64,000 nt of DNA, from positions 1 through 64,000 of the forward strand of contig NZ_AUFY01000007.1 in assembly GCF_000426745.1 (NCBI RefSeq), written 5' to 3'. The notes beneath the pieces are model-generated. The model had not been told where the DNA came from, did not search any database, and worked only from the letters and a program-made list of their open reading frames with translations. Positions 6,863 to 15,987 of the stretch are shown here, piece after piece (position 1 is the stretch's first letter; each line of letters opens with the position of its first letter). The position numbers were made by a program, and so were the translations under genes. Origin of the DNA: Veillonella montpellierensis DSM 17217. GTDB lineage: Bacteria > Bacillota > Negativicutes > Veillonellales > Veillonellaceae.

Positions 6863-7372
6863 ATGACAAATAGAGGGATTAAAGAATTAGCAAGAACGGG
6901 TTTATTTGTAGCATTGACAGTTATTATGTCATATATATTGGCAATTCATACAACCTTTGTACATATTACATTTGGTTTTATACCAACGGCTATATTTGCA
7001 ATCATGTACGGACCAATTCGTGCAGGCATTATGGCAGCCATTGCGTGTTTGATTGGAATGACACTGTTTGGACGAGGTGTATTTTTCCCAGGGTTTATGG
7101 TAACAGAATTTTTGGTGGGATGTGTCTACGGTTATTGGTTATACAATCGACCTATTACGATACGTCGCATTTGCATTCCCGAATTGATAGTAACTGTGTG
7201 TTTACATTTGGGGTTAAATACATTGTGGCTTGTAATTTATTATAATAAAGCCATATCGGCTATATTTATGAGTCGATTGATTAAAAATATTATTTGTTTT
7301 CCTTTAGAAGTAGCCTTGATTTTCGTTGTGTATAAAGGGTTAGAAAAATGGTTGCAAACGTATCGCAAATAG
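6863..7372 (+). CDS. folT: ECF transporter S component, folate-type (FolT-like)
   Basis: This 169-aa integral membrane protein with about six helices resembles the folate-family S components of energy-coupling factor vitamin transporters: short N-terminus, RTGLFVALTVIMSYIL first helix, then FGFIPTAIFAIMYGP and the GLNTLWLVI segment. S components bind the vitamin and plug into a shared EcfA/EcfA'/EcfT module, which is not encoded here. Two adjacent ATGs (6860, 6863) follow AAAGGA; 6863 gives better spacing than 6860, and a GTG at 6848 would bury the ribosome binding site. Folate as substrate is inferred from overall similarity, not from a binding motif. Confidence 0.78.
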   Translation: MTNRGIKELARTGLFVALTVIMSYILAIHTTFVHITFGFIPTAIFAIMYGPIRAGIMAAIACLIGMTLFGRGVFFPGFMVTEFLVGCVYGYWLYNRPITIRRICIPELIVTVCLHLGLNTLWLVIYYNKAISAIFMSRLIKNIICFPLEVALIFVVYKGLEKWLQTYRK

Positions 7373-7687
7373 GGTACCTGTAAGGGGAGCAGTTCCGCCC
7401 AATGATTTCCTTTCTATACGTAGTACATTAGTATATGCGTGACTTCTTTTCTGTGCGTGGCGTTGTAGTTATTTTGCATGGTACGTCATGGGGGAATTTA
7501 GTACGATTACTTTTTCTAGGGACAGTGATGTATAGTACACGCACGCTATCATAGGCGCGATATCTGGTAACGTCCAATCGTTGATAGGTAGAGAATTGTG
7601 CATAGCAGATTGACTATATCTATGTATGGTGAGTGGATACTTTATGTGACGGACCTTCTATCAAGTAGAAACCTACTTATAAAAAGC
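7373..7687. other. Intergenic stretch, no gene seen
   Basis: About 315 bp between folT and the tRNA-Ser promoter without a supported ORF. No clear terminator follows folT. Confidence 0.5.
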
Positions 7688-7716
7688 TTGCTAAAGACTA
7701 AAATTTTTGATAAAAT
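7688..7716 (+). promoter_or_regulatory. Promoter of tRNA-Ser
   Basis: TTGCTA (7688-7693) and TAAAAT (7711-7716) are 17 bp apart, 12 bp before the tRNA. Confidence 0.7.
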
Positions 7717-7728
7717 ACATATAGTTTT

Positions 7729-7817
<89 letters not shown>

Positions 7818-7838
7818 CATATATGAATTCAATTTTTA

Positions 7839-7867
7839 TCACCTAGATTTTTTCTAGGTGATTTTTA
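7839..7867 (+). terminator. Terminator after tRNA-Ser
   Basis: ATCACCTAGA-TTTT-TCTAGGTGAT is a perfect 10-bp stem followed by a T-rich run. Confidence 0.88.
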
Positions 7868-8057
7868 TTATATTTTTGTGTACTCATCCTTTGATAAGAG
7901 ATACATAATTAACTTTCGTGATATACAAAGGGAACGATTAGTATATAATGATATAGTATATAAAAATGTGATTTATTCTTCATAAGAAAAATATGATTGA
8001 TGGCAAAGAATCAATAGATGAGCATATAGGCGTGTGCATAAAAATATTACATATACA

Positions 8058-8086
8058 TAGACAAAGAACTTTTTATTACATATAAT
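8058..8086 (+). promoter_or_regulatory. Promoter of the structured RNA
   Basis: TAGACA (8058-8063) and a perfect TATAAT (8081-8086) are 17 bp apart. The predicted start near 8092 coincides with the 5' strand of the RNA's terminal stem. Confidence 0.75.
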
Positions 8087-8090
8087 ATGT

Positions 8091-8328
8091 GCATACGAGT
8101 CTGTGGTTGAAAGTCGATGCCAGACGCAGGCAAAACGATCCACGTAAGCAAGTGAATGACTTGTGAGCATGGTGCGTCTTAGATGTAAGTCCTGCCGGAA
8201 TAACCGAGAGGAGCAGTAGTGGGGAGCAATAGACTTATGAGCGAACCTCCCAGCAGGCGAGTGTGGGGGCAAAAACCAGGTCAGTCGTATAGAAGGCACA
8301 TGAGAATTTTCTCGTGTGCCATTTTTAT
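8091..8328 (+). ncRNA. Structured non-coding RNA with own promoter and terminator; candidate raiA-motif RNA
   Basis: A ~200-nt domain is closed by a terminal stem: ATACGA at 8093-8098 followed by CTG and GGTT pairs with AACC, CAG and TCGTAT at 8285-8290. Inside are AGACGC (8122-8127) with GCGTCT (8174-8179), the hairpin CAAGT-GAATG-ACTTG, and CTGC..GCAG and GGGGAG..CTCCC stems. It ends in a terminator, GGCACATGAG-6-CTCGTGTGCC plus T run (8295-8325). The GC content exceeds its surroundings and neither strand has a convincing ORF. It is not RNase P, tmRNA, SRP or 6S by the signatures I know. raiA-motif RNAs are Firmicute/Actinobacterial RNAs of this size usually near hpf (raiA), and hpf lies ~2.6 kb downstream, so that is my best guess; the RNA itself is better supported than its name. 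Confidence 0.75.
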
Positions 8329-8725
8329 GTATTGGGTCAATCATTTAAAAGTATATAGATTATGGTGATATGACTGAAGAAATGGTGTTACTTTACTCAG
8401 TAAGAAGGATTTTATAGTACGAGTCTACTCATAGTTTGTGAATCATTTCTTGTACGTGTATATGCATACACTTTTAGGTGGTACATATATGATTCTAGAA
8501 AATGAGAGGGTAGCTGCATCGTATGCGTAGTATGGAGCCTATACAAATGTGTGGTAGATGCAGTGCTTAATCGTTAGGTAGTATCGGTATATATTTATGA
8601 TACGATTCATGATAAAAGTTGCATATAAATTAAATCTTTATGATGGTGATAAAATATATGTAAACAGAGTGATTGATAGTTACTTCCTATGAAATCTGGT
8701 TATACTAAAGTGATGATATAAGTTG
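8329..8725. other. Intergenic stretch, no gene seen
   Basis: About 400 bp of AT-rich DNA before the ABC transporter promoter. A substrate-binding protein gene might be expected here and is absent. Confidence 0.5.
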
Positions 8726-8754
8726 TTGACTTGTATATTCATACAATATATAAT
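8726..8754 (+). promoter_or_regulatory. Promoter and embedded ARG-box-like palindrome before the ABC transporter
   Basis: TTGACT (8726-8731) and TATAAT (8749-8754) are 17 bp apart. Within the spacer lies TTGTAT-ATTC-ATACAA (8731-8746), a perfect inverted repeat whose core fits the TGNAT-n4-ATNCA arrangement of ArgR boxes. Occupancy there would block RNA polymerase. Assignment to ArgR is inferred. Confidence 0.6.
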
Positions 8755-8834
8755 GATTTAGTGAATAAAGCTACTCCTTTGTGTGGTAGTTATTAAAGAT
8801 TGTACGATGTAAATAGAAAGATAGGGATCGGCGT

Positions 8835-9491
8835 ATGAATTTTGATTGGTCATTAATTATTGATAATTTACCACTCTTGTTGAAAGGCGCATTGGTAACA
8901 GTGGAAATTACGGCCATGAGCGTAGGGTGTGGTTTCTTTATTGGGATGGTTGCTTCATTAGCTAATTTATCTAAGTTTAGACTTGTTCGATTACTTGCTA
9001 AATTATATGTAGATATTATTCGTGGTACACCACTATTGGTACAAATTTTCTTGATTTATTTTGCACTACCTATGATTATTCATACCAAGATTAATCCTTT
9101 TGTAGCAGCGGTGACTGCTTGTAGTATTAATTCTGGTGCCTATGTCTCTGAAATCTTTCGCGCAGGTATTCAATCGATTGATAAAGGACAAATGGAAGCA
9201 GGTCGCTCTTTAGGACTTAACTGGATGCAAACAATGCGTTATATTATCATGCCACAAGCGTTTAAACGAATTATTCCACCATTGGGGAACGAGTTTATTG
9301 CAATGTTGAAAGATTCCTCTCTTGTTTCTGTCATTGGGTTTGAAGAATTGACACGGCGAGGTCAATTAATTATAGCCAAAACCTATGGTTCTTTTGAAAT
9401 TTGGACAACCGTAGCTATCATTTATTTAATTATGACCATGACGATTAGCCAATTAGTAGGATACCTTGAAAGGAAATATAAAATAAAATGA
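8835..9491 (+). CDS. Polar amino acid ABC transporter permease (HisM/GlnP type)
   Basis: This 218-aa inner-membrane permease has about five helices and the family EAA loop, [21 protein letters not shown], followed by [17 protein letters not shown], which is characteristic of the His/Gln/Arg uptake group. It forms a homodimer with the ATPase encoded next, with a 4-bp overlap (ATGA at 9488). Polar amino acid uptake is well supported; the exact substrate is not. No periplasmic binding-protein gene is adjacent, so the partner must be encoded elsewhere. An ARG-box-like operator in the promoter hints at arginine or a related amino acid. Confidence 0.9.
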   Translation: MNFDWSLIIDNLPLLLKGALVTVEITAMSVGCGFFIGMVASLANLSKFRLVRLLAKLYVDIIRGTPLLVQIFLIYFALPMIIHTKINPFVAAVTACSINSGAYVSEIFRAGIQSIDKGQMEAGRSLGLNWMQTMRYIIMPQAFKRIIPPLGNEFIAMLKDSSLVSVIGFEELTRRGQLIIAKTYGSFEIWTTVAIIYLIMTMTISQLVGYLERKYKIK

Positions 9492-10207
9492 TAAAATTAC
9501 AAAATATACATAAAAACTTTGGCAAAAACGAAGTATTAAAAGGAATTAATCTTCATGTAGAAAAAGGCGAAGTAGTTGTTATTATTGGCCCTTCCGGATC
9601 AGGGAAAAGTACAGTACTACGCTGCATGAATTATTTAGAAGTGCCTACCAGTGGAGATGTTCTTGTTGATGGGCTGAATCTTAATGATAAAAACAATGTG
9701 AATCGAGTGCGTACTGAAGTGGGCATGGTGTTTCAACGATTTAATTTGTTCCCTCATATGACCGTTATGGATAACTTAACATTGGCACAGCGAAAGGTAA
9801 GAAAAATACCTAAAGCGGAAGCAGAAGCAACTGGGTTAGCTCTATTGAAACGTGTTGGTTTAGCGGATAAGGCTGATGCATATCCTGAAAGTTTATCTGG
9901 CGGTCAACAACAACGTGTGGCGATTGCCCGTGCATTAGCAATGAAACCAGAAGTTATGCTTTTTGATGAGCCTACATCGGCACTAGATCCAGAAATGGTT
10001 CATGAAGTACTAGATGTTATGAAAAATTTGGCTCGTGAAGGTATGACAATGGTGGTGGTAACGCATGAAATGGGATTTGCCAAAGAAGTAGCTACACGGG
10101 TTTTATTTGTTGATGATGGACAAATTCTAGAAGAAGGAACGCCATCAGAAATTTTTGACCATCCTAAACATGAACGGACACAATCATTTTTATCGAAAAT
10201 CTTATAA
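9488..10207 (+). CDS. glnQ: Polar amino acid ABC transporter ATP-binding protein (GlnQ/HisP type)
   Basis: This 239-aa ATPase powers the permease encoded upstream. It has Walker [10 protein letters not shown] (34-42), the signature [15 protein letters not shown], Walker [15 protein letters not shown], and the [13 protein letters not shown] switch-histidine segment, all typical of the amino-acid importer subfamily. Translation is coupled to the permease through the ATGA overlap. No clear terminator follows before the cold-shock gene 100 bp downstream. The symbol marks the family, not a proven glutamine specificity. Confidence 0.92.
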   Translation: MIKLQNIHKNFGKNEVLKGINLHVEKGEVVVIIGPSGSGKSTVLRCMNYLEVPTSGDVLVDGLNLNDKNNVNRVRTEVGMVFQRFNLFPHMTVMDNLTLAQRKVRKIPKAEAEATGLALLKRVGLADKADAYPESLSGGQQQRVAIARALAMKPEVMLFDEPTSALDPEMVHEVLDVMKNLAREGMTMVVVTHEMGFAKEVATRVLFVDDGQILEEGTPSEIFDHPKHERTQSFLSKIL

Positions 10208-10264
10208 CAGATAGTCATATATATTTTGATTGATATTTATCACTGTCTATGATAATATGAATCT

Positions 10265-10284
10265 ATAATTACAATCGTAATTAT
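10265..10284 (+). promoter_or_regulatory. Perfect palindrome before the cold-shock gene
   Basis: ATAATTAC-AATC-GTAATTAT has 8-bp arms and lies 28 bp before the start codon, ahead of an AGGAGG ribosome binding site. It may be an operator or a 5'-UTR hairpin; I cannot assign a protein. Confidence 0.4.
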
Positions 10285-10311
10285 GATTGTGTAGTTTTAG
10301 GAGGAATTTTC

Positions 10312-10509
10312 ATGTTAGGTAAAGTTAAATGGTTTAGTGCGGAAAAAGGATATGGATTTATTGAAAGAGAAGATGGTGGCGATGTATTCGTTCATTTCTC
10401 TGCAATTCAAGATGAAGGATTCAAATCTTTAACTGAAGGTCAAGACGTTAATTTTGATATTATCGACGGTGATCGTGGCCCTCAAGCTGCGAACGTAGTT
10501 AAAGCATAA
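10312..10509 (+). CDS. cspA: Cold-shock protein (CspA family)
   Basis: This 65-aa single cold-shock domain protein binds single-stranded RNA/DNA and acts as an RNA chaperone. RNP1 is KGYGFIE (14-20) and RNP2 is DVFVHFSAI; the length is standard. AGGAGG sits 8 nt before the ATG. The gene has its own terminator at 10529-10564. The palindrome at 10265-10284 in front of it may contribute to the temperature-dependent leader structure common to this family. Confidence 0.96.
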   Translation: MLGKVKWFSAEKGYGFIEREDGGDVFVHFSAIQDEGFKSLTEGQDVNFDIIDGDRGPQAANVVKA

Positions 10510-10528
10510 ATATAATACTTACAATCAG

Positions 10529-10564
10529 ACGTCTGGTGAGATAGTTTCTCGCCAGACGTTTTCC
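10529..10564 (+). terminator. Terminator after the cold-shock gene
   Basis: ACGTCTGGTGAGA pairs with TCTCGCCAGACGT (one T-G pair), followed by TTTTCC. Confidence 0.85.
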
Positions 10565-10892
10565 TATATGGAATGAACAGTGAATTGATTCATACAACTA
10601 ATATGGAAAGAAATTATTGGTTACTGATACTAACATATATTCTTATAAGAATATGTATGAGAAATTTAGTAGAATTGCTAGTCATCTATATGGAGAATTA
10701 AAGGCAATCAACATAGATTCAATAGTATGTTAGAGAGTATCGTTAGTGGCAGTGATGTAAGAATTTACACGGAAACTATGAAAAATATAAACAAAAAAGA
10801 GGAGTTTAGTAGTTACTTATAGAATATATATAATATATAAACATTATAATAATGAGAGAAATCTCATATATATAAAAGAAAGGGTGTTTATT
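10565..10892. other. Intergenic leader of hpf, no gene seen
   Basis: About 330 bp of AT-rich DNA. No supported ORF or strong hairpin. Several TATAAT-like boxes (for example near 10830-10840) may include the hpf promoter. Confidence 0.45.
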
Positions 10893-11417
10893 ATGAAAGT
10901 AACAGTACGAGGAAAAAACATTGAAATTACAGTAGCTTTACGGGAATACGTGGAAAAGCGTGCCGATAAATTGGGGCGTTATTTTGATGGTCCTTTTGAT
11001 GTAAATGCGGTGTTATCTAGCATAAAAGGTGAAAATGTTATTGAATTGACTTGCTTCGTAGAGGGCGTTGTCTTGCGAGGCGTTGAAAAAAATAATGATA
11101 TGTATGCAGCCATCGATTTGGTAGTGGATAAAATTGTACGACAAATTCATAAACATAAAACGCGCTTAGCAAGACGCTTTAAGAAACAAAAGACGTTCAT
11201 TGCCGCTGCTAGTGATGCATCGATCGAAGAAGATTCGTTAGAAGTAGTAAAACGCAAACATTTTGCAGTGCGTCCTATGGATGTAGAAGAAGCGATTATG
11301 CAAATGAATTTAGTAGGACATAATTTCTTTATGTTCTTTAATGCAGAAACTGAAATTATGAATGTTGTATACCGTCGTAATGATGGTAAATATGGTTTAT
11401 TAGAGCCAGAATTATAA
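10893..11417 (+). CDS. hpf: Long-form ribosome hibernation promoting factor
   Basis: This 174-aa protein dimerises 70S ribosomes into inactive 100S particles in stationary phase. The N-terminal S30AE/YfiA domain (about 1-100) is followed by a linker and the C-terminal dimerisation domain (about 118-174, with KHFAVRPMDVEEAIMQMNLVGHNFF-type conservation), so it is the long form. ATG 10893 is chosen because GAAAGGG lies 8 nt upstream; a GTG at 10884 would overlap that site. The position directly before secA-prfB is the classic Firmicute order. A strong terminator separates it from secA. Confidence 0.94.
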   Translation: MKVTVRGKNIEITVALREYVEKRADKLGRYFDGPFDVNAVLSSIKGENVIELTCFVEGVVLRGVEKNNDMYAAIDLVVDKIVRQIHKHKTRLARRFKKQKTFIAAASDASIEEDSLEVVKRKHFAVRPMDVEEAIMQMNLVGHNFFMFFNAETEIMNVVYRRNDGKYGLLEPEL

Positions 11418-11442
11418 GATACATAGAGTAAATTTGTGATAT

Positions 11443-11499
11443 AGCTGGTTGATTAGGAATACATACTATATATTCCTAATCAATCAGCTTCTTTGTTTT
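11443..11499 (+). terminator. Terminator after hpf
   Basis: A 19-bp stem (AGCTGGTTGATTAGGAATA with TATTCCTAATCAATCAGCT) closes over a 9-nt loop and is followed by a T-rich tail. Confidence 0.85.
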
Positions 11500-11526
11500 G
11501 ACTATTCTAGGCTTTTTTGATAGAAT
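11498..11526 (+). promoter_or_regulatory. Promoter of secA
   Basis: TTGACT (11498-11503) and TAGAAT (11521-11526) are 17 bp apart, directly after the hpf terminator. Confidence 0.75.
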
Positions 11527-11572
11527 TAATTAGATACATATGTCGTTATACTCATTAAGGAGTTGATTTTTT

Positions 11573-14020
11573 TTGTTCGGTTTTATTGAAAAACTGTTAG
11601 GCAATAATAGTGCTAAAGAAATAAAAAAGATGCGTAAAATTGTAGATGAAATTAATGCGCTAGAAAATACATATATTGCATTGAGTGATGCTTCTTTAGT
11701 TGCTAAAACAACTGAATTTAAAGAGCGTTTAGAAAAAGGGGAAACACTGGATGACTTATTACCAGAAGCGTTTGCTGTTGTTCGTGAAGCTTCTAAACGC
11801 GTATTGGGAATGAGACACTTCGATGTCCAATTAATTGGTGGTATTACATTACATAAAGGCAATATTGCAGAAATGAGAACTGGGGAAGGTAAAACCTTAG
11901 TTGCCACATTGCCTGTATATTTAAATGCCTTGACTGGTAAAGGGGTTCATGTGGTTACGGTAAATGATTACTTAGCATCTCGTGACTGTGAACAAATGGG
12001 TAAATTGTACAATTTCTTGGGACTATCGACAGGTTTGATTATATCTAACTTGGATTATCAACAGCGTAAAATCGCCTATGCCGCAGATATTACGTATGGA
12101 ACCAACAATGAATTTGGCTTTGACTATTTGAGAGATAATATGGTTAGTGATGTGAGCCAAATGGTACAACGACCATTGCACTATGCCATTGTGGATGAAG
12201 TGGATTCTATCTTGATTGATGAAGCTCGTACGCCATTGATTATTTCTGGCCCAGGTGAGCGGTCTACCGATAATTATTACACATTGGCTAAGATTGTGCC
12301 TCGTTTAAAAGCCGGCGAAGATGAAGATTATGTAATTGATGAAAAACAAAAAACCATAGCGCCTACAGAAAAAGGGATTGCGAAGGTAGAAAAAATGTTA
12401 GGCATTGAGAACTTATATGATCAAGAAAATCTTGAGCTTAATCATTTATTAGGGTGTTCCTTACGAGCTTATGCGATGATGCATCGTGATACAGACTATG
12501 TCGTTAAAGATGGCGAAGTAGTTATCGTAGATGAATTTACAGGACGATTGATGTTTGGCCGTCGTTACTCTGATGGATTGCATCAAGCCATTGAAGCAAA
12601 AGAAGGATTGAAAGTAGAACGGGAAAGTCAAACATTAGCATCGATTACGTTCCAAAACTATTTTCGCATGTACGATAAATTAGCAGGCATGACAGGGACA
12701 GCTAAAACTGAAGAAACTGAATTTAGTAATATCTATGGTTTAGCAGTGTGGCCTATTCCGTCTAATAAACCATTAATACGACTTGATTTACCAGACTTAA
12801 TCTTTAAAACGAAAGCAGCTAAATATAGAGCCGTTGTACGTGATGCAGTAAAACGACATAAAGCAGGACAACCAATTTTGATTGGTACTACTTCTATCGT
12901 TCAATCAGAAGAACTGAGCGATATGTTAAAACGCAGTGGTGTGCCACATAATGTGCTAAATGCAAAACATCATGAAAAGGAAGCAGAAATTATTGCACAA
13001 GCGGGACAAAAAGGAATGGTTACCATTGCTACTAATATGGCTGGTCGTGGTACCGATATTGCCTTAGGTGAAGGTGTTCCTGAATTAGGGGGCTTGGCTA
13101 TTTTAGGGACAGAACGACATGAAAGTCGTCGCATCGATAATCAGTTGCGTGGTCGTTCCGGTCGTCAAGGCGACCCAGGATCTTCACAATTCTTCTTATC
13201 CTTAGAAGATGATTTGATGCGTATTTTTGGCGCCGATAATATTGCGGGTATGATGGATAAATTGGGCATGGAAGAAGATGAACCGATTGAACATGCTTTG
13301 ATTACTCGCTCCATTGAAAAAGCCCAGAAAAAAGTTGAAAATCGAAATTATGAAATTCGTAAACAAATTCTTGAATATGACGATGTTATGAATCAACAGC
13401 GTGAAGTGCTTTATGAACAACGTCACAAGATTTTACAAAATGAATCGTTGAAGGATACAATTATTGGAATGGTTGATAAAATTGTATTTGAAGCGATGGA
13501 TCGGTTTGCCGATGAAAAGTTATATCCAGAAGAATGGGATTATGAAGGACTTTCAAAGCATTTAAGCAATTATTTCCTTGATACGAAAACGTTCACTGTT
13601 GCGCATATGGAAGAATTAGGCCGCGGTGAATTAGAGGAAAAATTATTAGATATTGCTCATGTAGAATATGAAGAACGGGAATCTTTACTCGGTGAATCTA
13701 TGATGCGCCAGCTAGAAAAAGCGATTATGTTGCGCGTTGTGGATAGAAAATGGATGGAACATTTAGATAATATGGATATGTTACGCGAAGGTATTGGCCT
13801 TCGTGCGTATGGACAAAAAAATCCATTGGTGGAATATAAATTTGAAGCCTATGACATGTTCCAAAATATGATTGAATCAATTCAAGACGAAACAGTTATG
13901 TATTTATTCCGTATTCGTGCTCAATTTATTGAAAACGTAGAAGAAGAAAAACCTGTTGATTATTTACATGATGCACAGACCCACCATGACGATGTGTTGG
14001 AGCCACAAAACATAGATTAA
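11573..14020 (+). CDS. secA: Preprotein translocase ATPase SecA
   Basis: This 815-aa motor drives unfolded preproteins through SecYEG. Walker A is MRTGEGKT (101-108), the DEAD-type Walker B lies in [16 protein letters not shown], and the second nucleotide fold contains NMAGRGTDI and [11 protein letters not shown]. The helical scaffold follows, and the C-terminus ends VLEPQNID without the usual zinc-binding CxCxSGxxxxxC tail, a variation known in some Firmicutes. The start is TTG 11573 behind AAGGAG (11557-11562); no ATG fits. It has its own promoter and is followed by a terminator before prfB. Confidence 0.97.
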   Translation: MFGFIEKLLGNNSAKEIKKMRKIVDEINALENTYIALSDASLVAKTTEFKERLEKGETLDDLLPEAFAVVREASKRVLGMRHFDVQLIGGITLHKGNIAEMRTGEGKTLVATLPVYLNALTGKGVHVVTVNDYLASRDCEQMGKLYNFLGLSTGLIISNLDYQQRKIAYAADITYGTNNEFGFDYLRDNMVSDVSQMVQRPLHYAIVDEVDSILIDEARTPLIISGPGERSTDNYYTLAKIVPRLKAGEDEDYVIDEKQKTIAPTEKGIAKVEKMLGIENLYDQENLELNHLLGCSLRAYAMMHRDTDYVVKDGEVVIVDEFTGRLMFGRRYSDGLHQAIEAKEGLKVERESQTLASITFQNYFRMYDKLAGMTGTAKTEETEFSNIYGLAVWPIPSNKPLIRLDLPDLIFKTKAAKYRAVVRDAVKRHKAGQPILIGTTSIVQSEELSDMLKRSGVPHNVLNAKHHEKEAEIIAQAGQKGMVTIATNMAGRGTDIALGEGVPELGGLAILGTERHESRRIDNQLRGRSGRQGDPGSSQFFLSLEDDLMRIFGADNIAGMMDKLGMEEDEPIEHALITRSIEKAQKKVENRNYEIRKQILEYDDVMNQQREVLYEQRHKILQNESLKDTIIGMVDKIVFEAMDRFADEKLYPEEWDYEGLSKHLSNYFLDTKTFTVAHMEELGRGELEEKLLDIAHVEYEERESLLGESMMRQLEKAIMLRVVDRKWMEHLDNMDMLREGIGLRAYGQKNPLVEYKFEAYDMFQNMIESIQDETVMYLFRIRAQFIENVEEEKPVDYLHDAQTHHDDVLEPQNID

Positions 14021-14030
14021 GACTTGTGTG

Positions 14031-14078
14031 AATGGCACATTGCCAAGGAGAAACATCTTCTTGCAAGTGCCATTTTCT
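14031..14078 (+). terminator. Terminator between secA and prfB
   Basis: AATGGCACATTGC pairs with GCAAGTGCCATT over a ~19-nt loop, then TTTCTG. It may be partial, since prfB starts 76 bp further on. Confidence 0.65.
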
Positions 14079-14153
14079 GTATGTATCATGATATGATGCG
14101 GCTAAAGTTGATAATGTATTGAGTAAAAGATAAATAGAAAGTGGGTGAACCAA

Positions 14154-15261
14154 TTGCTAGAAGATTTAAAAGGTGTCATTGGCAATTTGGAGGAGCGTAT
14201 TTATGGAATGAGGGATTCACTTTAACATTGCTCAAAAAGAAGATAGAATTTTTACATTAGATGTAAAAATGAGTGATCCTGAATTTTGGAATGATCCAGA
14301 AAAAGCTAAAGAAATTTCTCAAGAAGCGACTGCGTTGAAAACGGCAGTAGATAATTATAAAACATTGGTTAATGATATTGACGATGCAAAGTTGATGTTA
14401 GATATGGCGATTGAAGAAGATGAGCCATCGATGGAAAAAGAAATTTCTCTACATCTTGAACATATTGCAGAGTTGGTAGATAAACAAGAGATATTATTAT
14501 TGTTAAGTGGCGAATATGATCATAATAATGCCATTTTAACATTCCATGCTGGTGCTGGTGGTACTGAAGCACAAGATTGGGTATCTATGTTGATTCGAAT
14601 GTACTTGCGATGGGCAGAAAAAGCAGGCTTTTCAGTTACCATGATGGATGAACTACCTGGTGATGAAGCGGGGATTAAAAGTGCTACTTTCATGGTGTCA
14701 GGAGAAAATGCCTTTGGGTATTTGAAATCAGAAAAAGGAGTCCATCGATTGGTACGGATTTCTCCATTTGACGCGGCTGCACGACGACATACTTCGTTTG
14801 CAGCAGTTGATGTTATGCCTGAAATTGATGATACAGTAGATATTAATATTGATATGAAAGATGTTGATGTAGATACATTTCGTGCTAGCGGAGCAGGCGG
14901 ACAGCATATTAATAAGACCAGCTCAGCGGTGCGTATGACACATAGACCGACAGGCATTGTTGTTCAATGCCAAACACAGCGCTCTCAGTTGCAAAATAGA
15001 GAAACTTGTTTAAAATTATTGAGAGCTAAATTATTCGAAATTGAATTAGAAAAACAAGCCGAGTTAAAAGCTAAAATTGGCGGAAATTATCAAGCTATTG
15101 AATGGGGCAGTCAAATCCGTTCCTATGTATTCCATCCGTACAATCTAGTGAAAGATCATCGAACTAGTGTAGAAACAGGCAATATACAAGCGGTAATGGA
15201 TGGCAATCTTGATATGTTCATGGAAGGCTATTTAAAGAAAGAAGCTAATTTAATAGTATAA
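14154..15261 (+). CDS. prfB: Peptide chain release factor 2, +1 programmed frameshift at CTT TAA C
   Basis: RF2 terminates translation at UGA and UAA. The gene is read as 14154-14222 (TTG start, MLEDLKGVIGNLEERIYGMR then DSL), a +1 shift skipping T14223, then 14224-15261 (NIAQKEDRIF onward), giving 368 aa. The anticodon tripeptide SPF is at 203-205 and GGQ at 248-250, close to E. coli positions 205-207 and 250-252, so the join is right. The recoding site keeps the Shine-Dalgarno-like AGGG (14211-14214) and CTT, but the zero-frame stop is TAA (14223-14225), not the usual TGA. The initiation site upstream is weak (GTGGGTG). The second part alone has an ATG at 14269 but would lack the N-terminal domain. 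Confidence 0.93.
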
Positions 15262-15282
15262 TTACTATTGAGGAGAAGATAA

Positions 15283-15975
15283 ATGAAAAAGTTAATTGTT
15301 TTTCTTGTAGTGGTGGCAGCCATAGTAACAGCGATAGCACAAGTGGTATTGCCAACATTTGTTAGTCATCAAATGGAATCCTTACTGGGCGATAAACTAC
15401 ATGCAGAGTCACGGTATGTAGACATACAATCTTCTCCAGCTATTAAAATGGCATCAGGACAGATTGATTCATTTGTAGGTGAATTTGAAAATGCAAAATT
15501 AGGAAAGTTAAATTTTGCAGAAGTGCGGGTGCATGTGAACCATGCATCGGTTGATCCGATTCAACTTATTATATCGCAACGCGTAGTCTTAACGGGGCTA
15601 GGAACTGGTGAGATTGAAGGAACGATTACATCACAAGATTTAGAATCGTTCATGGAATCATCCGTTAAAGGCCTAGATAATGCTCGTGTTACTGTACATG
15701 ATGATACGATTGAATTGACTGGTAATATTGATGTAGGCGGATTTTTGCGAGGAAAAGCTACGATTGCGGGCGTGTTGGCAATTAAAGAAAACCAACTTTA
15801 TTTTGTGCCTCAACGATTTGCGATTAATGGCATCAATGTAGGTGGACTTAATTCAGCTTTATTAAAAGATGTAGCGATTTATGATTTCTCGAATTTCCCT
15901 ATCGCCGCACAAGCCGAACGGGTTGTGTTAGAGAATGGTGAAATTCATGTATTTGTTACACCAGGTGCTAACTAG
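15283..15975 (+). CDS. DUF2993 (LmeA-like) secreted/membrane-anchored protein
   Basis: This 230-aa protein has one N-terminal membrane segment or signal (about 4-24) and an all-beta extracytoplasmic domain of the DUF2993/LmeA-like type; relatives bind phospholipid or glycolipid in the cell envelope. Features include the repeated pattern of a hydrophobic strand and a turn, and the IEGTITSQDLESFM-type segment. GAGGAGA precedes the ATG. It lies 12 bp before the DUF5693 gene and two genes before csaB, so an envelope role is likely. The biochemical function is unknown here. Confidence 0.75.
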   Translation: MKKLIVFLVVVAAIVTAIAQVVLPTFVSHQMESLLGDKLHAESRYVDIQSSPAIKMASGQIDSFVGEFENAKLGKLNFAEVRVHVNHASVDPIQLIISQRVVLTGLGTGEIEGTITSQDLESFMESSVKGLDNARVTVHDDTIELTGNIDVGGFLRGKATIAGVLAIKENQLYFVPQRFAINGINVGGLNSALLKDVAIYDFSNFPIAAQAERVVLENGEIHVFVTPGAN

Positions 15976-15987
15976 GAAGGAATTGTT

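Noticed and set aside
8091-8328. Cobalamin riboswitch, RNase P RNA, tmRNA or 6S RNA
   Set aside because: The B12 box, the RNase P core (GAGGAAAGTCC type), the tRNA-like ends of tmRNA and the long open 6S rod are not recognisable, and the transcript terminates before any gene.
7973-8344. 123-aa minus-strand ORF overlapping the structured RNA
   Set aside because: It runs antisense through a stem-rich RNA with its own + strand promoter and terminator; no ribosome binding site or family resemblance.
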